Positions 34,128 through 46,838 of a stretch of DNA of 64,000 bases are shown here, piece after piece. A program made the translations under genes and the position numbers. The stretch is from NCBI GenBank assembly GCA_033439265.1, contig JAVTVX010000005.1, forward strand, positions 6,520,001 through 6,584,000, read 5' to 3'. Position 1 is the first letter of the stretch. Every line of letters begins with the position of its first letter. The stretch comes from Dillenia suffruticosa. Its lineage: Eukaryota; Streptophyta; Magnoliopsida; Dilleniales; Dilleniaceae. A model generated the notes under the pieces. That model had not been told where the DNA came from and ran no database searches. It was given only the letters and a program-made list of their open reading frames with translations.

Positions 34128-36730
34128 AAGCTCGTAAACAGTCGCCCGTTGTCCCTGGATGGCGGCTGTATTTTTACAAAAAATCGGACAGAACCTCCCC
34201 ATAAGTCGGAGGTTTCCCATATACAATTTCACCTGTATATGACATTCATCCTATAAAAATAAGCAATTGGCCATCCCGAACTCTCCAAAATCAACAAATA
34301 CCACAGCTAACATCCAGAATAACGCAAAGCTATAAAGTTTCTAGCAGTTCTAGCAACAAACCTCTACTGTCATGCCCAACTAGAGCATGAGCAGCCGCCA
34401 CACCGAGCGGACTTAAATTCTACGTATATATAAAATAAATTCCCAAGTTATTTTAAATATTTACAAATGCCTCAATGCAATGAAATAAATCAATACGAGA
34501 GTTTCAAGAATAAATGTCTATAATTTATACAGTCATTCCAAAAAAATTTATATAAATACATTGATCAAACTAAAATCTTCAATACATAATAATATCACCA
34601 ATTATCGTAACAGAAGAGATGGAAAATATCCATACCCAAGCCCAGTGATATCTCCTCGGTCCAACACTAATCCTGTAGGAAAGAAAGTGAGGGGTGAGTA
34701 TCTATGAGAGGATACTCAGTAAGTGAGGGGATTCACATCATACTATCAATATCTAGGGTGAACTTGGAGTGTCAAAGTATAAGATAAGAAAATATCCACA
34801 GTGTGCAAACCGATCATGTTATTTCAAAATCATATATAATACGCACACATCAGAAAGCAAGATATGCATCCAATATTTACATCAATGTCGTGAAGAGCCG
34901 GCCAATGAAATATTCCCGGCAATGGTCTATCTCGACCAAGGACGGCACATTGGGGGTTTTTCCAAATGCAAGTATTAAATAATAGCTCTCTGCCCCAATG
35001 TTGGCCACAGGCTACCCCAACTAGCCTGCAAATAATAATAATGTACATATAACTAGTCGGCCGTGTATGGTGCCCTTGCCTGGTGCTAGACGGAGCCGTA
35101 CTCAACGTCATCTCCGATGAGGGTCAACCTGGGACACCCATTCACACGACGATCTGGCGGATACCTCCGGCTGAAGCGTATCCGGGCACAAGGGGTGCCT
35201 CTACCAGATGCCCTTCGTAGCTACGGATCACAATATCATATCGGCCGGGCACGTAGCCCCATGCATCCCATCACCAAGTCGACCGGGTATATAGCCCCAT
35301 GCATAATATCATAATGTTGGCCGGACATACAGCCCAATGCATAATATCATAAAGTCGGCGGGCATACAGCCTAAATATGTAAGTAAATCCATTTAAAACC
35401 ATGTGCCAATGCAGTGGAAGCATTAAAACATATCAATATGTTGAAAATATGGCACAATATTCAATTATCAAAACTCATGGATGCATATCAATAAAGTCAG
35501 AAATTTAGACACTCGAAAGGTTATAAAACATTTCATAAAATATTCGAAAATTCTAACAATCATACATTTTGCAGAAACATGTCATTTAAAAAGTATTTTT
35601 GAAATATGGTTTTCAATCAATAGCGAATGTCAAAGTCCCACTCACCGTTCTATGGGAGGGAAGTCACTCCCTACTGACAAGCCAAATCGGATCTGACCGC
35701 TCGAGTCTCCAAAAGATCAACCTAAATCAGATTATCAAATTTAAATATCATTTTCTCAAGCATCTTTAGGATTTATCCGAAAGACATGAAATTTATAATA
35801 TTCTCCACTTTACGGCTCATTTCTATCCAACCCTACAAGCTAGATACTTTCATGCATATTCCAAAGTTTAACTCTGAAGAAACTATTCGAATTCACTAGA
35901 CATGATTTTGTGATTCTAGAATACGCTTCTTTCGTATCAGATCATTTAATTTCTGTAACATTCTATACTTAACTTTCAAAGTCATATATAATCATTTCAG
36001 AAATTGTATTCTATTCCCATTCCACATACACTCTAAACATATACAAAACCTTTCATCTTGGATTCAATCCTATATTCATCCAATTTATCAATTAGAGCCT
36101 CATCTAGGGTTTTCTCGAAGCGCCGAGTCTCGTCCGAATGTCGCTTCGGTCACTCCAAAGTCTGTAGGGTTTCCTATCAACATAAAATTTATTTGTTAAA
36201 TCAAAACACTTAAATCAGAAGCAAAACCCTAAGTCATTTACCTGCATGGAGGTTAGTGGGCTGTCACGGGCTCACGGCCCGTCGTGGGCTCGTATACTAC
36301 AGCTAGCGGGCTCGCTGGTCAGCGGGCCAGTGGGCTGACGGGCTAGCGGGCTAATGGGCCTGCGGGCCGGTGGGCCTCTGGCTGATGGGCCTGCGGGCTA
36401 GCGGGCATGCAGGTGATGGGTCTGCGGCTGACAGGCCGATGGGCCTGGTGGGCCCGTGGGCTTGCTGCTGATGGGCCTGCAGGCTAGTGCTCGCCCGTGC
36501 GCTCGTGCGCGCTCGTGCGCCGGATCGCGCGCGCTCGTGTGCTGCCGTGCGTTGGGCCGCGTGCCCGTGCACTCTGGGCCGAGCACGTTGGGCGGAGCGC
36601 GCTAGTGCACGTTGGGGCGAGCGCGCTCGTGCGCTGGGCCGCATGCGCTTGCGCGCTTGCGGCCTGGGTCCTGCTCGGAGCCTGGGCTCGCGCTGCAGGC
36701 TGGGTCCTGCTCGGGGCCTGTTAGGGGGTA
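34128..36730 (-). mobile_element. T LTR 4, truncated at both ends
   Basis: Reverse-orientation counterpart of T LTR 1. It shares the 40-bp array, two-part stem, AGGGAG hairpin, cassette (intron 36174-36241) and GC-rich block. The last ~20 bases, including GGGGCGTGACA, are missing at the left, and the TATA-containing start is missing at the right near the place where T LTR 1 is cut. The second donor of the cassette reads ATGAGG here, so it is broken. No target duplication or internal region is attached. Confidence 0.78.
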
Positions 36731-36734
36731 AAGC

Positions 36735-37732
36735 TATTGTTTCACCTGCTTCCCAGGATAGTGTTGGGAACAAACTTTAATGATTGGTAGTTCTTTTTTT
36801 TTTGTTTTGTTTTTTGACATAGTGAAGTTTGAATATCTTAAAATTTGAAGATTATTAGCTTTCATTTTCGTTAAAGTATGTAATTTTCGAATTTGGGCAC
36901 CTAAAAGAATTGGTTGTAGCCGCTCTTTTGTACTTTACATACTTTGTACTTGTTCTTTTTTTTTTTTTTTTTTTGACATAGTGAAGTTTGAATATCTTAA
37001 AATTTGAAGATTATTAGCTTTCATTTTCGTTGAAGTATGTAATTTTCGAATTTAGATAAGAGTAAGACTGACAGTATTTTTCCAGTATCTCATCCCATTC
37101 CCTCCATTAGCTTTCATCTCTCCATATTAGTATTAGCCCAGCAAAATATTTTACTCGTCATTGTTTTTTTCAATCTCTACGTATTTTAACACTTTTTTAG
37201 AAATTCTCTTTCCCCCAACAGTTGCAAAAACAAAATTTTATATTATAATTAAGTATTTAAGTTCTAGTTGGGAGATGTGGCCAAACATGGCTTTTCCTTT
37301 TTCATTTAAAATAAAATTTAGATTTTCATCTCCAAGCAAGAATAAAAAAAAAAGGCTAAATGCCCCGATCTGTTAACTGGTGATTGGTGTACGAGATAAA
37401 TCTCTACAAAAAATAACTTCGATAATTATGTGAGAAAATTATCTGATTTTGTAATCCTAATTGCACCAATCTCCTATTACGTTAAAATATATATATAATA
37501 AGATTTATGGTAATTATATCCACTCATAAGGAAAAAAAAAATCAATTTATGATATATATGGGAAACTAAATGTGAAAGTCAATTTATTATATATTTAAAA
37601 TTATATATAATATAAATGTATAAATAAAAACCGGAAAAAACAATATTTTCTATCTTAATAGAAAAAGATAAATTTCTTAAATATTATTGAGAACTGAACT
37701 CAACTTATGATTTTTTTTTTATACCATATCTT
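36735..37732. other. AT-rich segment with a 159-bp tandem duplication
   Basis: The stretch gacatagtgaagtttg to attttcgaattt occurs twice (36816-36895 and 36975-37055), each copy preceded by a poly-T run. This could reflect duplication through the T tracts. The rest of the interval has no gene or known repeat. Confidence 0.6.
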
Positions 37733-37908
37733 GGCTATCACCTAGTATTCAGAGTTTTATCTCAATTAATCTGGATCTAGCGCTCTAGGCCCACTTTGTG
37801 AGGACGAATCTCCCAACATTGTTTTTTTCGTACCCAAGAGGAGTCGAACTCCCGACCTATTTAAGGGATGAAGGTGCCTATTTCGCTTATGCCAACAAGT
37901 GTTGGTAC
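37733..37908 (-). mobile_element. tRNA-derived SINE (Au-like), copy 2
   Basis: Paralogue of the SINE at 5990-6172. On the minus strand the A-box-like TGGCATAAGCG is at 37884-37894 and the B box GAGTTCGACTCC overlaps 37840-37852. The B box here is closer to the polymerase III consensus than in copy 1. Confidence 0.62.
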
Positions 37909-38401
37909 TTAACTTATGATATTAAACAACCGAGTAGAACCCAAGCATGGTTATGTAGATATAAACTAGGCGGGCTCTGGCTGCACAAGGTGCGGTCAAG
38001 GGGAAAAAAATTGTAATTTTTTATCCTCTTTATTTAGGCCCATAAATAGATAGATTTAAAATTTATATAATACATTACTAATTGTAACTAATTTTATACA
38101 TTACATTAATTAAATATTATTTATAATTTCTACCCAAAATATTAAGTTAACTCAAATTTTAAAATAAAAATTATTTAAATTTAAACAAAACATACACATT
38201 TTGATATGCACGTCGGAGAGGAAACCATAAAGCACTCAAATCAATATATGAACCAAAAACAGCTTTTAATAGGGTTTCTTTTTCTAGTTTCAACAACGCA
38301 TCAAAAAAACAAAAGCAAGAAAAATGCTGGATTATCAAACCCACAGAATCACCAGAAAGAAAAAGTAGAGTGAAGATCCTAAATATGTTTAGCACAAAAA
38401 T

Positions 38402-38445
<44 letters not shown>

Positions 38446-40754
38446 GTAGTAGAAATAAAGGAGATAGGAGATGAAGAAAAAGACAAGAGAGATTGAGAGC
38501 AAAAATAAAATAAAATAAAAATATGAGCTTTTCTGAAAGATATCCAGATCCACGTGCTGGTGTTCTTGTCGACCTGGCAATACAAGAGGAAATCCCTACT
38601 CCCTTTTATCCAATAGATAGATAATACCGCAGGCATAATCAATGGAAATATGTGTTCAAATTTACTTCGAAATCGTTTATTAGTTATAAATTTAAACTAT
38701 ATCTAAGAGTAAACATCAAATGAAGTGTTTTTAATATTTAATACTAACAGCGACTTGTTGATGATATAGTTAAAACTGATATTTTTTAAATAAAATTTTA
38801 AAAAGGTCCTGATTCGAATCTTGTATGTGACAAAAATAGACATGAGAGTTTTGATCCTTAAAGATCCAGCCCAATCAGACGCAAATCAATATGATTACTG
38901 GATATAGATAATTTATAACAAAATGTTATTTATTCTCTCTACTTATTTATTATTTTCCATATAAATAATTTAATTAGTTAATTCTAAAATAAAAATTAAT
39001 TTTAACTTTAATACTTAGAAATTTGCTAAAAAAACTTTTTGTTGTAAAATATATAAACTTGTAAATTTAGAAATAAAAATTAATTCATTGATGCAGGCTT
39101 AATAAAAATCAACACATGGGATTCTCGTTTTTTAGCATTTTCTTCATTTTTCTGCACTTTCATGGCAGTACAAAATATTTTTTAATGATTTAAATACCCT
39201 AAAATTGGCATGTTGATCAATTTTTCTTTTTGATTTTTTTGCAAAATAATCCGACCCAATCACATACCACCTCATTTGGGAAAATGGTCGTCATTTAACA
39301 TATAGCCATGAAAAATGTTCAAATCATGAAAGGAAAAAAAAAGAAAAATATGTTAAATATAACTAATTTGTTTAAATAAATTTATTTTAAATTACATCCT
39401 CTCATAATTAATCAAGCTACAAAAATTTTGAGAATCAAACCCCACCCCACCCGAAGCCCAAAAAAATCCAAAGAAAATGAAACTCTCTATACACCCATTA
39501 GTACACAATAAAAATCAACTATTTACATAAAGGGAGATATAAGAAGAAAAATCTAATGTGAGTAAGAAATGCAACAAGTAACACACAAGATTTCTTAGCA
39601 ATTTGAGTTACCAAATATTGGTACAATTATGCATAATCAAAAAATAGAGAGTTCAATGTAGTACAATTATGAATAATTTAAGTACGAAAATATGATATAG
39701 AGAATTTATTATTTTAGGAGAAAGAGTAAATACCAAATCTAGCTTCCAATTTATGAGCTCAATGAGGGCAATTCATCAGGCAAAAAAATATTGGAGAATC
39801 AATTTTACATGAAACTTTTAATTAGTCAAAATCCAAAAGTGTCTGTAAAATGAGCTTAACATAATGTATGATCCAATGGTTATAATTTTGACAGCAAGGA
39901 GACCCAAATAGAACCTATATCCAGGTCAATTTATTGTAGTATGGGTCGATACAAAACTAATAGAATTTAGGGTTTAAATTTTAGAGTTTAGAGTTTAAAT
40001 CTTAAGGTTTAGGATTTGGAATTGTCAGAACTCTTACTATATATAGTATGAGTCAATGTACTAATAAGTTTATTCATGATTTAAAATTTAGGGTTTAAAA
40101 TTTGAAAAAAGTGGATTTTTGATAACTGTAAATATTGACCGTTGGATGCTAGATGATTGAGGACTATTATGAAAAGAGTAAATTACACTCTTTCCCCTTG
40201 TGGTTTGGCCAAAATCCAGATATTTTCCTTATGACGAAAAAATATCAATTTATATCCACGTGGTTTTAAAAAAATGGCAAGTGACAAAAATTGTTAGAAT
40301 TAACATGAAATTGAGATCCACGAAAGTTTGGATTAACTCATGAAATTAATTTTCTCAAAATTACCCTTGATTAAAAAAAAACACACATTCTCTCTCTCTT
40401 CTCTCTCCTCCCCCCTCCTCTGCACACTCCGGCCGCACTAAAGAAGAGAGAACCCTCTTGAATCAAACCTTTTTCAGAGGTCAATCTCCGTCCCTCTCTC
40501 TTCTTTCTCCTACTCTCTCCTCTCTCCTCTCCTCTCCTCTTCTCTCCTCTCCTCTGCACACTCCAATAGCTGTATCTTTCGATTTCAACTCCAATCATTA
40601 AATCGCCATTCAATTTCCAAAATTTCATCTCAGAGGTCACGAAACTGCCGATTGGTCACCGGATCCATGAGAGAGAGAGTGAGAAATTCATGAGAGAGAG
40701 AGACAAAGAGTGAGGGGATCTGAGTGGGGTTAGAGGCGTTTGATCTAAACTTCT
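37733..40754. repeat. Host unit B, copy 2, left part
   Basis: Colinear with 5990-8985. It ends at cttct (40750-40754), the left target duplication of the Athila element, and resumes at 48309. A long (GA)n run lies at 38411-38442, expanded relative to 6665-6685 in copy 1. Frames in 38170-38640 shift between copies and are low-complexity, so no gene is called. Confidence 0.85.
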
Positions 40755-41478
40755 TGGTGTGTCATTGAACAACAAAAAATAAATTACCTACTTTAGAAAG
40801 ATGAGTCTAGAGCAAGTAGAGTCGAATCTACAGGGAAAAAGGAGATTTATTTCCTTTAAGGTAATAAAAATTAAAAAAAAATTGGGGTTTTAAATCGACT
40901 AAATTAACTACAAAATCTAAATAAACAAAGAATTAAAATCAAAATAGCAAAACGATAAATTAAAATCGGGCAATATACTAATGAAAACTAATTCCCCAAA
41001 AATAACCTAAAGGACCCACTTCTATTTTGTGGCTTCCCAAAAACCAACTAAAGATCCCAAAAATATAGGATTACACCTCTTTTACCTAATTTTAGCTAAA
41101 GGTAAAAATTCTAAAAATCTAAGTTACCAAAATAAAGAAATCTTGTAAATATTTTTACAACCCCAAGGTTAAATAAATACACCCAAAAATTCCTAAATTC
41201 CCAAAATCCAATTAAGGCAATAAGATCTTCAATATTCATACTCCCAATTTTGTAGTCCAACTCCTTTGAAATTGGCATGCCCATGTGCTAACGGTCGAGT
41301 ATTTCTATCCGGATTTCCTCTTGCATGCCATATCACCAATTTTTGCTCAATTTTTCCACCTTCCTTCATAAATGACCTCCAATGATTCTAGCACAACAAA
41401 TACTCAAAATTAGTGCAATATTTACCCAAAAATAATATAAAATAAATCACGAATATTATACTAAATTTATCTCTATCA
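40755..41478 (-). repeat. Athila 3' LTR, internally deleted
   Basis: The first ~218 and last ~500 bases match the ends of the 5' LTR (46839-47057 and 47813-48308). About 755 bp in between, including the tatatata run near 47807, is missing. The LTR starts TGGTGTGTC and ends CTATCA on the plus strand. Confidence 0.9.
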
Positions 41479-41493
41479 AATTCCTCCACACCT
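41479..41493 (-). promoter_or_regulatory. Polypurine tract next to the Athila 3' LTR
   Basis: AGGTGTGGAGGAATT on the minus strand directly abuts the LTR, the place where plus-strand DNA synthesis is primed. A perfect stem-loop (41498-41517: GATGCTTG-AGGA-CAAGCATC on the minus strand) lies immediately upstream in element sense. Confidence 0.7.
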
Positions 41494-41519
41494 AAACGAT
41501 GCTTGTCCTCAAGCATCCT

Positions 41520-42860
41520 TATTCAGATAAAACACATATTGTTCTAACCATTATTTTCTCTTCTTCCAAGCTCCAAAGCTAATTAGCACCATAGAGTCAA
41601 GCCTAGAACATAATCGAAACGACATGCATTACACAGTGCTTTACACGAGAGCAACTACTACAAATCTCACTAGTTTCTTATACAATCAAAAATAGCAAGA
41701 TTCAACATTTCTCTCCAAGGGTTCACTCAAATGCACTCAGAAAGAGATGAAGAATATGTCAATATCACTCAAATCAACACTTTGGAATTGGTATTACCAT
41801 ATGCTTGTAAATATATCAAATATCCACCACTTAAAAATTGGAATTTCATGCAAAAATCAAAAGGTCTTTCTTTTGGTTGTAATGTGGCTGGGTTAAAGGA
41901 TAGGATAAAAAGGGATATTAAGGGTTAAATGGTACCAAGGATACTATGCAATTAACTACACAATTTCTTGTACAATGAACACTTTCGCCACACACAAATA
42001 GCATACCAAAAATACATGATCTTAATACCCACATGTGCTGAACATAGCCAATAGTCAAGCATACATAAACATGTCAGACTTTTCGATCTATGACTAAAAT
42101 GAAAAGATGCAGCTCTCTTTCCCTTCTTGTTTTTTTTTTCTTCAAAGAGTATCTCAATACAAATGGTGAACAAAACTCAATTCCATCTTCATTTCACATC
42201 AATGAAAGTATCAAGGTCAACAATCAAGTTGGCACTTTCCCAATGAGACAAAAACATAATTAGAATTATGCAATTAATTACATAAATTCTTGGTACAAGA
42301 GGGAAACGCAAGCCAAAAATAGGATTGTGGTGTTATATTGAAAGGTTGTGAAGAAAGAAAAAGGTCTCAGGCTCAAATTGGTTCACTTAGTAGATTATAA
42401 ATCAACGTAGGGATTTTTACGCAAGCCAAAGTGGGGTAAAACCTAGGTGCCTTTGTCATTTCAATGTATAAAACCCTAGATGTGATCTCAAAATGTATAA
42501 CAATGCAAGTTCTAGAATAACCAATTCAAGTGTGATATTCACTCAAGAAAAGAAATTCCGAGCACAAAGAATGAATTTGCTCGCTTTAGGCTCAAAACCT
42601 CACTTTTAAATGGGGTTGTGTCAAATCTCACATGTTTATCATTCAAAGAAAACTAGTAAAGATATGAATAGCCATTTTCAGTATAAAGACCATTGATACA
42701 TGCCATTCTTCATATGTTTTCAGTCAACCAAACAATGCACATTAACTAAGAGAGCTCGAAAGAAATTCTTTTAAAAAAATTAATCCCTAAATCAAACAAA
42801 CAAGCAAGATTGAAATAATCCTATCATCAGGAAAGAATTAAAAATATATTGAAAACTACT
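41520..42860 (-). other. Athila 3' non-coding region
   Basis: About 1.3 kb between the two polypurine-like tracts, AT-rich, with no preserved reading frame. It may be a long 3' untranslated region or the remains of an extra ORF. Confidence 0.5.
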
Positions 42861-42865
42861 AAGCA

Positions 42866-42905
42866 CTCCCCCCACACCTAAATCATACATTGTCCTCAAT
42901 GTATG
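42866..42905 (-). other. Second polypurine tract plus stem-loop module
   Basis: TAGGTGTGGGGGGAG on the minus strand (42866-42880) is preceded in element sense by a perfect 9-bp stem with loop AGGA (42884-42905: CATACATTG-AGGA-CAATGTATG). The layout equals that at 41479-41517, with the same loop and a different stem sequence. Confidence 0.75.
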
Positions 42906-42990
42906 CCTAAGTGAAGAAACAGCAAAAGAAAGCAAGAGAACATGCAAAAATAAAGAAACAAACTAAAATGTAGGATAGAACAATACTCCC

Positions 42991-43165
42991 CTATGGTGGC
43001 GGTGGGAATGGGGGACGAAAACCAACGGACTCGACGTAGGCCATCAAGTTGTGGTCCAAACGAAACAAACGCTCGTTCATTGCATGCCATGAGTCTGCAG
43101 AAGGCTGGCTCGAAGTAGGAGGATTGACACTATGCTGGGAGGCACCTCTTCCTAGTGTCTGTAGT
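42991..43165 (-). pseudogene. C-terminal remnant of an Athila 3' ORF
   Basis: A frame open for about 58 codons ends in FRPPFPPPP and a TAG stop at 42991-42993, after a segment MNERLFRLDHNLMAYVE. Its place between integrase and the polypurine tract is where Athila elements carry an extra, sometimes called env-like, ORF. Upstream (43170-43870) the frame is broken, with serine-rich pieces. I cannot confirm the identity. Confidence 0.35.
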
Positions 43166-44088
43166 GTTAAATTTCAGAGAAGATCGGAGTTAATCTTTTG
43201 ATGGAGGTAAGACTGACTTCCCAATCCTTGATCACTATCGAGATGAGCGAGCATCAGTGGAAGTACCTGCAGGTTGTTTTGGAGCAGAAGGAGTGGTCGA
43301 GGTGGTTTACCCTTGCTCTTGTTCAACCAGCATTGTAGCAACAGGAGGGGTCATAGAGGGTTTAGTAATAGCAGGGGTTGTTTCATGTTCAAAGGGTAGC
43401 TCTGATGAATTCAAGAAGAATCACCCTTGCGTCTCTTAGGGTTTGGAGGGCGTGGACCGACGAAGAGTCGTAGACCTTCTTCGTGTACGGTTGATGCAGG
43501 GTAGGTTCTAGGGTTTGGTCTCTGGTGGGATTGCAATGAGTCAGACTGCAAAGAGGCGGATGATGATGAAGAACTTGTCGAGCCATCACTGTCTAAAGAA
43601 ATTGAAACCTGGAGGGGCTTCAATCATTGCAAGGTAGAGGACGTGATTGATGAGCAAACAGGGTCCTCCCGATTCCGCAAGCCATAACATCGTTGTGCTG
43701 AATGTTTCAGCCCCATGGAGTTTGAAGGCTACACAAAGAGGATGGTCCTGTGATGGCGATGATCAAGTGAGAAAACCGAAGGCGTCGAAAGAGGTTTCAA
43801 GTGGAATTGCTTTAGCGATCTCTCCGATTGATGATGAGAAGAGGTGTGAGATGATGGGTTGACGAAGAACCCTAATCAATTTCTTGCAATTCGGGGATAA
43901 AGGAGTTATGATGCAGAGAATAAAGAAACACTAATAGAAGTACGAAGGAGCAATGGAAGGGGCATGAGGAAGAACCCTAAAGACAAAGGAGAAAATGGTT
44001 AGAGCAATTTACATCAGAAACATGAAACCCCCCCTTTTTTATTTTTTTAATTTTTTTAGGTGACAGAATGTGAGGGACTTTTGGGTGT

Positions 44089-44262
44089 GGGCACGCCCTA
44101 AGAAAGACCCATTACTGTGAGTTTCAAGCGCCTTTCTCTTACATAGGCAGCCTTGGACTTTGGTTAAGGCATGGGCACGCCCTAACTAAAGTCCATTTAT
44201 GGTTATAAAAAGAATATAGACAAAGATAGGAAGAATGGGAGGCCTGGTAAGGCGTGGGCACG
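44089..44262. repeat. Three GGGCACGCC repeats
   Basis: The motif gggcacgcc(c/t)taa occurs at about 44092, 44169 and 44255, spaced roughly 77-85 bp, with similar flanks. It lies in the Athila region after integrase. Confidence 0.6.
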
Positions 44263-44287
44263 CCTTAACAAAAGAGCACATTTGTCA

Positions 44288-44288
44288 G

Positions 44289-44330
<42 letters not shown>

Positions 44331-44333
44331 TTT
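44288..44333. repeat. ATT trinucleotide microsatellite
   Basis: About fifteen TTA/ATT units within the Athila interior. Confidence 0.95.
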
Positions 44334-44463
44334 AACAAATGTAAAGTTCAAATCTAACTAAACTAACATAAATTAAGAAAACAAACTATAAAGGTAAATT
44401 TTTGGGTTGCCTCCCAAATAGCGCTTCTGTTTAATGTCGTTGGCTCGACATTGTTTCCTCAAA

Positions 44464-45620
44464 TCATCCTTCAACGTAGACCAGGTTTGTTAGATTTATC
44501 TCCTCCACCATAGACAAATCAAAACCTTTGACAAAAGGTTTGAGTCTATGACCATTAACCTGAAAAATCTTGTTAGTTTCCAAACTTTTAATTTGAATCA
44601 TACCATATGGAGAGATACTTACAATAATGTATGGGCCCGCCCAACCAGACTTAAGCTTACCCAGAATGAGTTTCAATCTTTGTAAAGGAGAACTTTTTGC
44701 CCTACCGAGAATTGTTTCCGATGCAAGAATTTGTCATGAAGGTATTTGGTCCATTCCTTATACATCCTTGCATTGTCGTATGCCTCCAAACGAATCTCCT
44801 CCAACTCTTGGAGCTGTAATTTCCTTTCCACTCCAGCTTCCTTGGCGTCTAAGTTGCATTGCTTGACTGCCCAAAAAGTACGATGTTCAATTTCAACCGG
44901 TAAATGACATAGCTTACCGAAAACTAAAGGATATGGTGACATTCCAATTAGGGTTTTGTATGCCGTTCGATATGCCCAAAATGCATCCTCCAATCGTAAA
45001 CTCCAATCCTTAAGACTTGGATTCACCATCTTCTGTAGAATGCTTTTGATTTCTTGGTTGGAAACTTCCACTTGCCCGTTGGTTTGTGGATGATATGCTG
45101 TAGCCACTCGGTGATTTACCCTATACTTTCGCATTAAAGCCTCCACCGTATGGTTGCAAAAATGTGTACCTTGATCACTAATAATCGCTTTTTCAGCACT
45201 CCAAATCAACTAAAAATATTAGATTTAAGAAAGTTTACAACAACCTTAGAGTCGTTAGTACGGGTAGCTTTTGCTTCTACCCATTTCGAAACATAATCAA
45301 CCGCAAGCAAAATATATAAACATCCACATGAGCTAAGGAATGGTCCCATGAAATCCATACCCCATACATAAAAAATCTCACAAAACAAGATAAGAGTTTG
45401 AGACATTTCATCCCCAAAAGATATGTTACCCATTTTTTTGACAATTTTCACAACTTTTGCAATATTGGTAAGCATCTTAAAAAATGGACTCCCAGTAGAA
45501 ACCACTATCCAAAATTTTTCTAGCCGTCCTCTTGTGGCCAAAATGTCCACCACATGCATGACTATGACAATATGCAAAATGTCCACATGCTGTTGTGGAC
45601 GAGAGGGTTGTTGTTGAAAC
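44464..45620 (-). pseudogene. Athila integrase remnant
   Basis: In element order: a zinc-binding HHCC segment near 45565 ([12 protein letters not shown]), the core beginning WGMDFMGPF with [11 protein letters not shown], then SDQGTHFCN and [18 protein letters not shown] containing catalytic Asp and Glu positions. The C-terminal part ends in VNGHRLKPF near 44540. Integrase inserts the cDNA copy into the host genome. At least two frameshifts (near 45500 and 45209) and a further break near 44675 prevent one continuous product. The frame is fused upstream to the gag zinc knuckle instead of to RNase H. Confidence 0.88.
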
Positions 45621-46761
45621 CCTTCTTGTCGATTCTCATAACTAAAATTCGGATGATCCCTCCATCCAGGGTTATAAGTGTTTGAATAAGGATCATATTT
45701 CCGTTGAGGATGTCCCGGAAATCCCCCTGCTGCATTGAGTTGTTCATTCGAATCTTCTTGAAGGGAAGGACACAAATCCGTAGGATGACCAAAATCATAA
45801 CAAACTCCACATGTCTTAACCTGTTGTGTTTTTCCTACAATAAAATTATGCATAAGAGAAGTTAGTTCTTTTAATTCTTGACCAATGGAAAGATCACTTA
45901 CGTCGTTGACCTATTTTGGAATTTCGTTTTGGAATTTCTTGCCTTATTCCAAATTATTGAGCATTGGCTGCCATGTTCGAGATTAAATTTTTCGCTTCAT
46001 CAGGTGTCTTGTTCACCAATGCTTCTCCACTTGTAGCATCTATCATGTTTCGTTCCATTGGGGATAGACTTTCATAGAAATATTGGATTAACAACTATTC
46101 TGGAATCTGATGTTGAGGACAGTTAGCACAGTTGTTTGAATCTTTCCCAATATTCATAGAAGGTTTTCCCATTGAACTGCCATATTCCACAAATTTCCTT
46201 TCTAATAATGGCCGCACGGGAAGCTGGAAAATTTTTTTCTAAAAACATCCTTTCCAAGTCAGACCAAGTAATAATAGAACCAGAAGGTAAATAAAAAATC
46301 CAATCCTTAGCCTTATCTACCAATGAAAAAGGAAAAACAACAAGTTTAAATTATTCTTCGGTTACCCCTTGTGGTCTCATGGTAGAACAAACAATGTGAA
46401 ACTCTTTAAGGCATTTGTGATGATCCTCCTCTGCAAGACCATTAAATTTAGGTAATAAATAAATCAGTCCAGATTTTAATTGAAATGGAGTTGTAATATT
46501 GGAAAAATTAATGCACAGAGGTTGTTAATTAAATTCTGGGGTGGCCAACTCTCTTAAAGTTCGTTGGGCTGTCATATTTGTTTCTTTGACTTCCTTTTCC
46601 TCAACGTCAACGTCTGAGTCTATGAGCTGGTCGGCCAAATTGTTTTCAAGTGAAGAACTTGCTGCCTTCTTTGTTTCTTGAGTCTCCTTTTTCAATTTTC
46701 GGGCTATTTTCTCAATCTCTGGATCAAAGACTAGTTCACCTGTACGAGAAGAACGAGGCAT
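45600..46761 (-). pseudogene. Athila gag remnant
   Basis: It starts MPRSSRTGELVFDPEIEK at 46761, then a lysine/glutamate-rich stretch, then the capsid-like gag domain (KDWIFYLPSGSIITWSDLE, KEICGIWQFNGKTFYEYWE) and a CCHC zinc knuckle [14 protein letters not shown] at about 45810. Gag packages the RNA and forms the particle. In-frame stops follow TPEFN, GVTEE, HQIPE and AANAQ, and a small deletion near 46130 shifts the frame after FKQLC. The stop after TPEFN is about 80 codons in, so no full gag can be made. Confidence 0.88.
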
Positions 46762-46815
46762 AAACCAGAAACAAGGAAACAAAAATTAAAAGAAATAAAT
46801 CTTTTGACACCTTTT

Positions 46816-46833
46816 TCCCCGGCAACGGCACCA
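46816..46833 (-). promoter_or_regulatory. tRNA-Asp-type primer-binding site
   Basis: Plus-strand TCCCCGGCAACGGCACCA equals the 3' end of tRNA-Asp with one change (GCACCA for GCGCCA). It lies 5 bases inside the 5' LTR and would prime minus-strand cDNA. tRNA-Asp primers are common in Athila/Tat elements. Confidence 0.85.
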
Positions 46834-46838
46834 AAATT

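Noticed and set aside
36351..36780. A 140-codon minus-strand frame and overlapping plus-strand frames
   Set aside because: Same GC-rich LTR block as at 13290-13712, in reverse orientation. No domain, low complexity.
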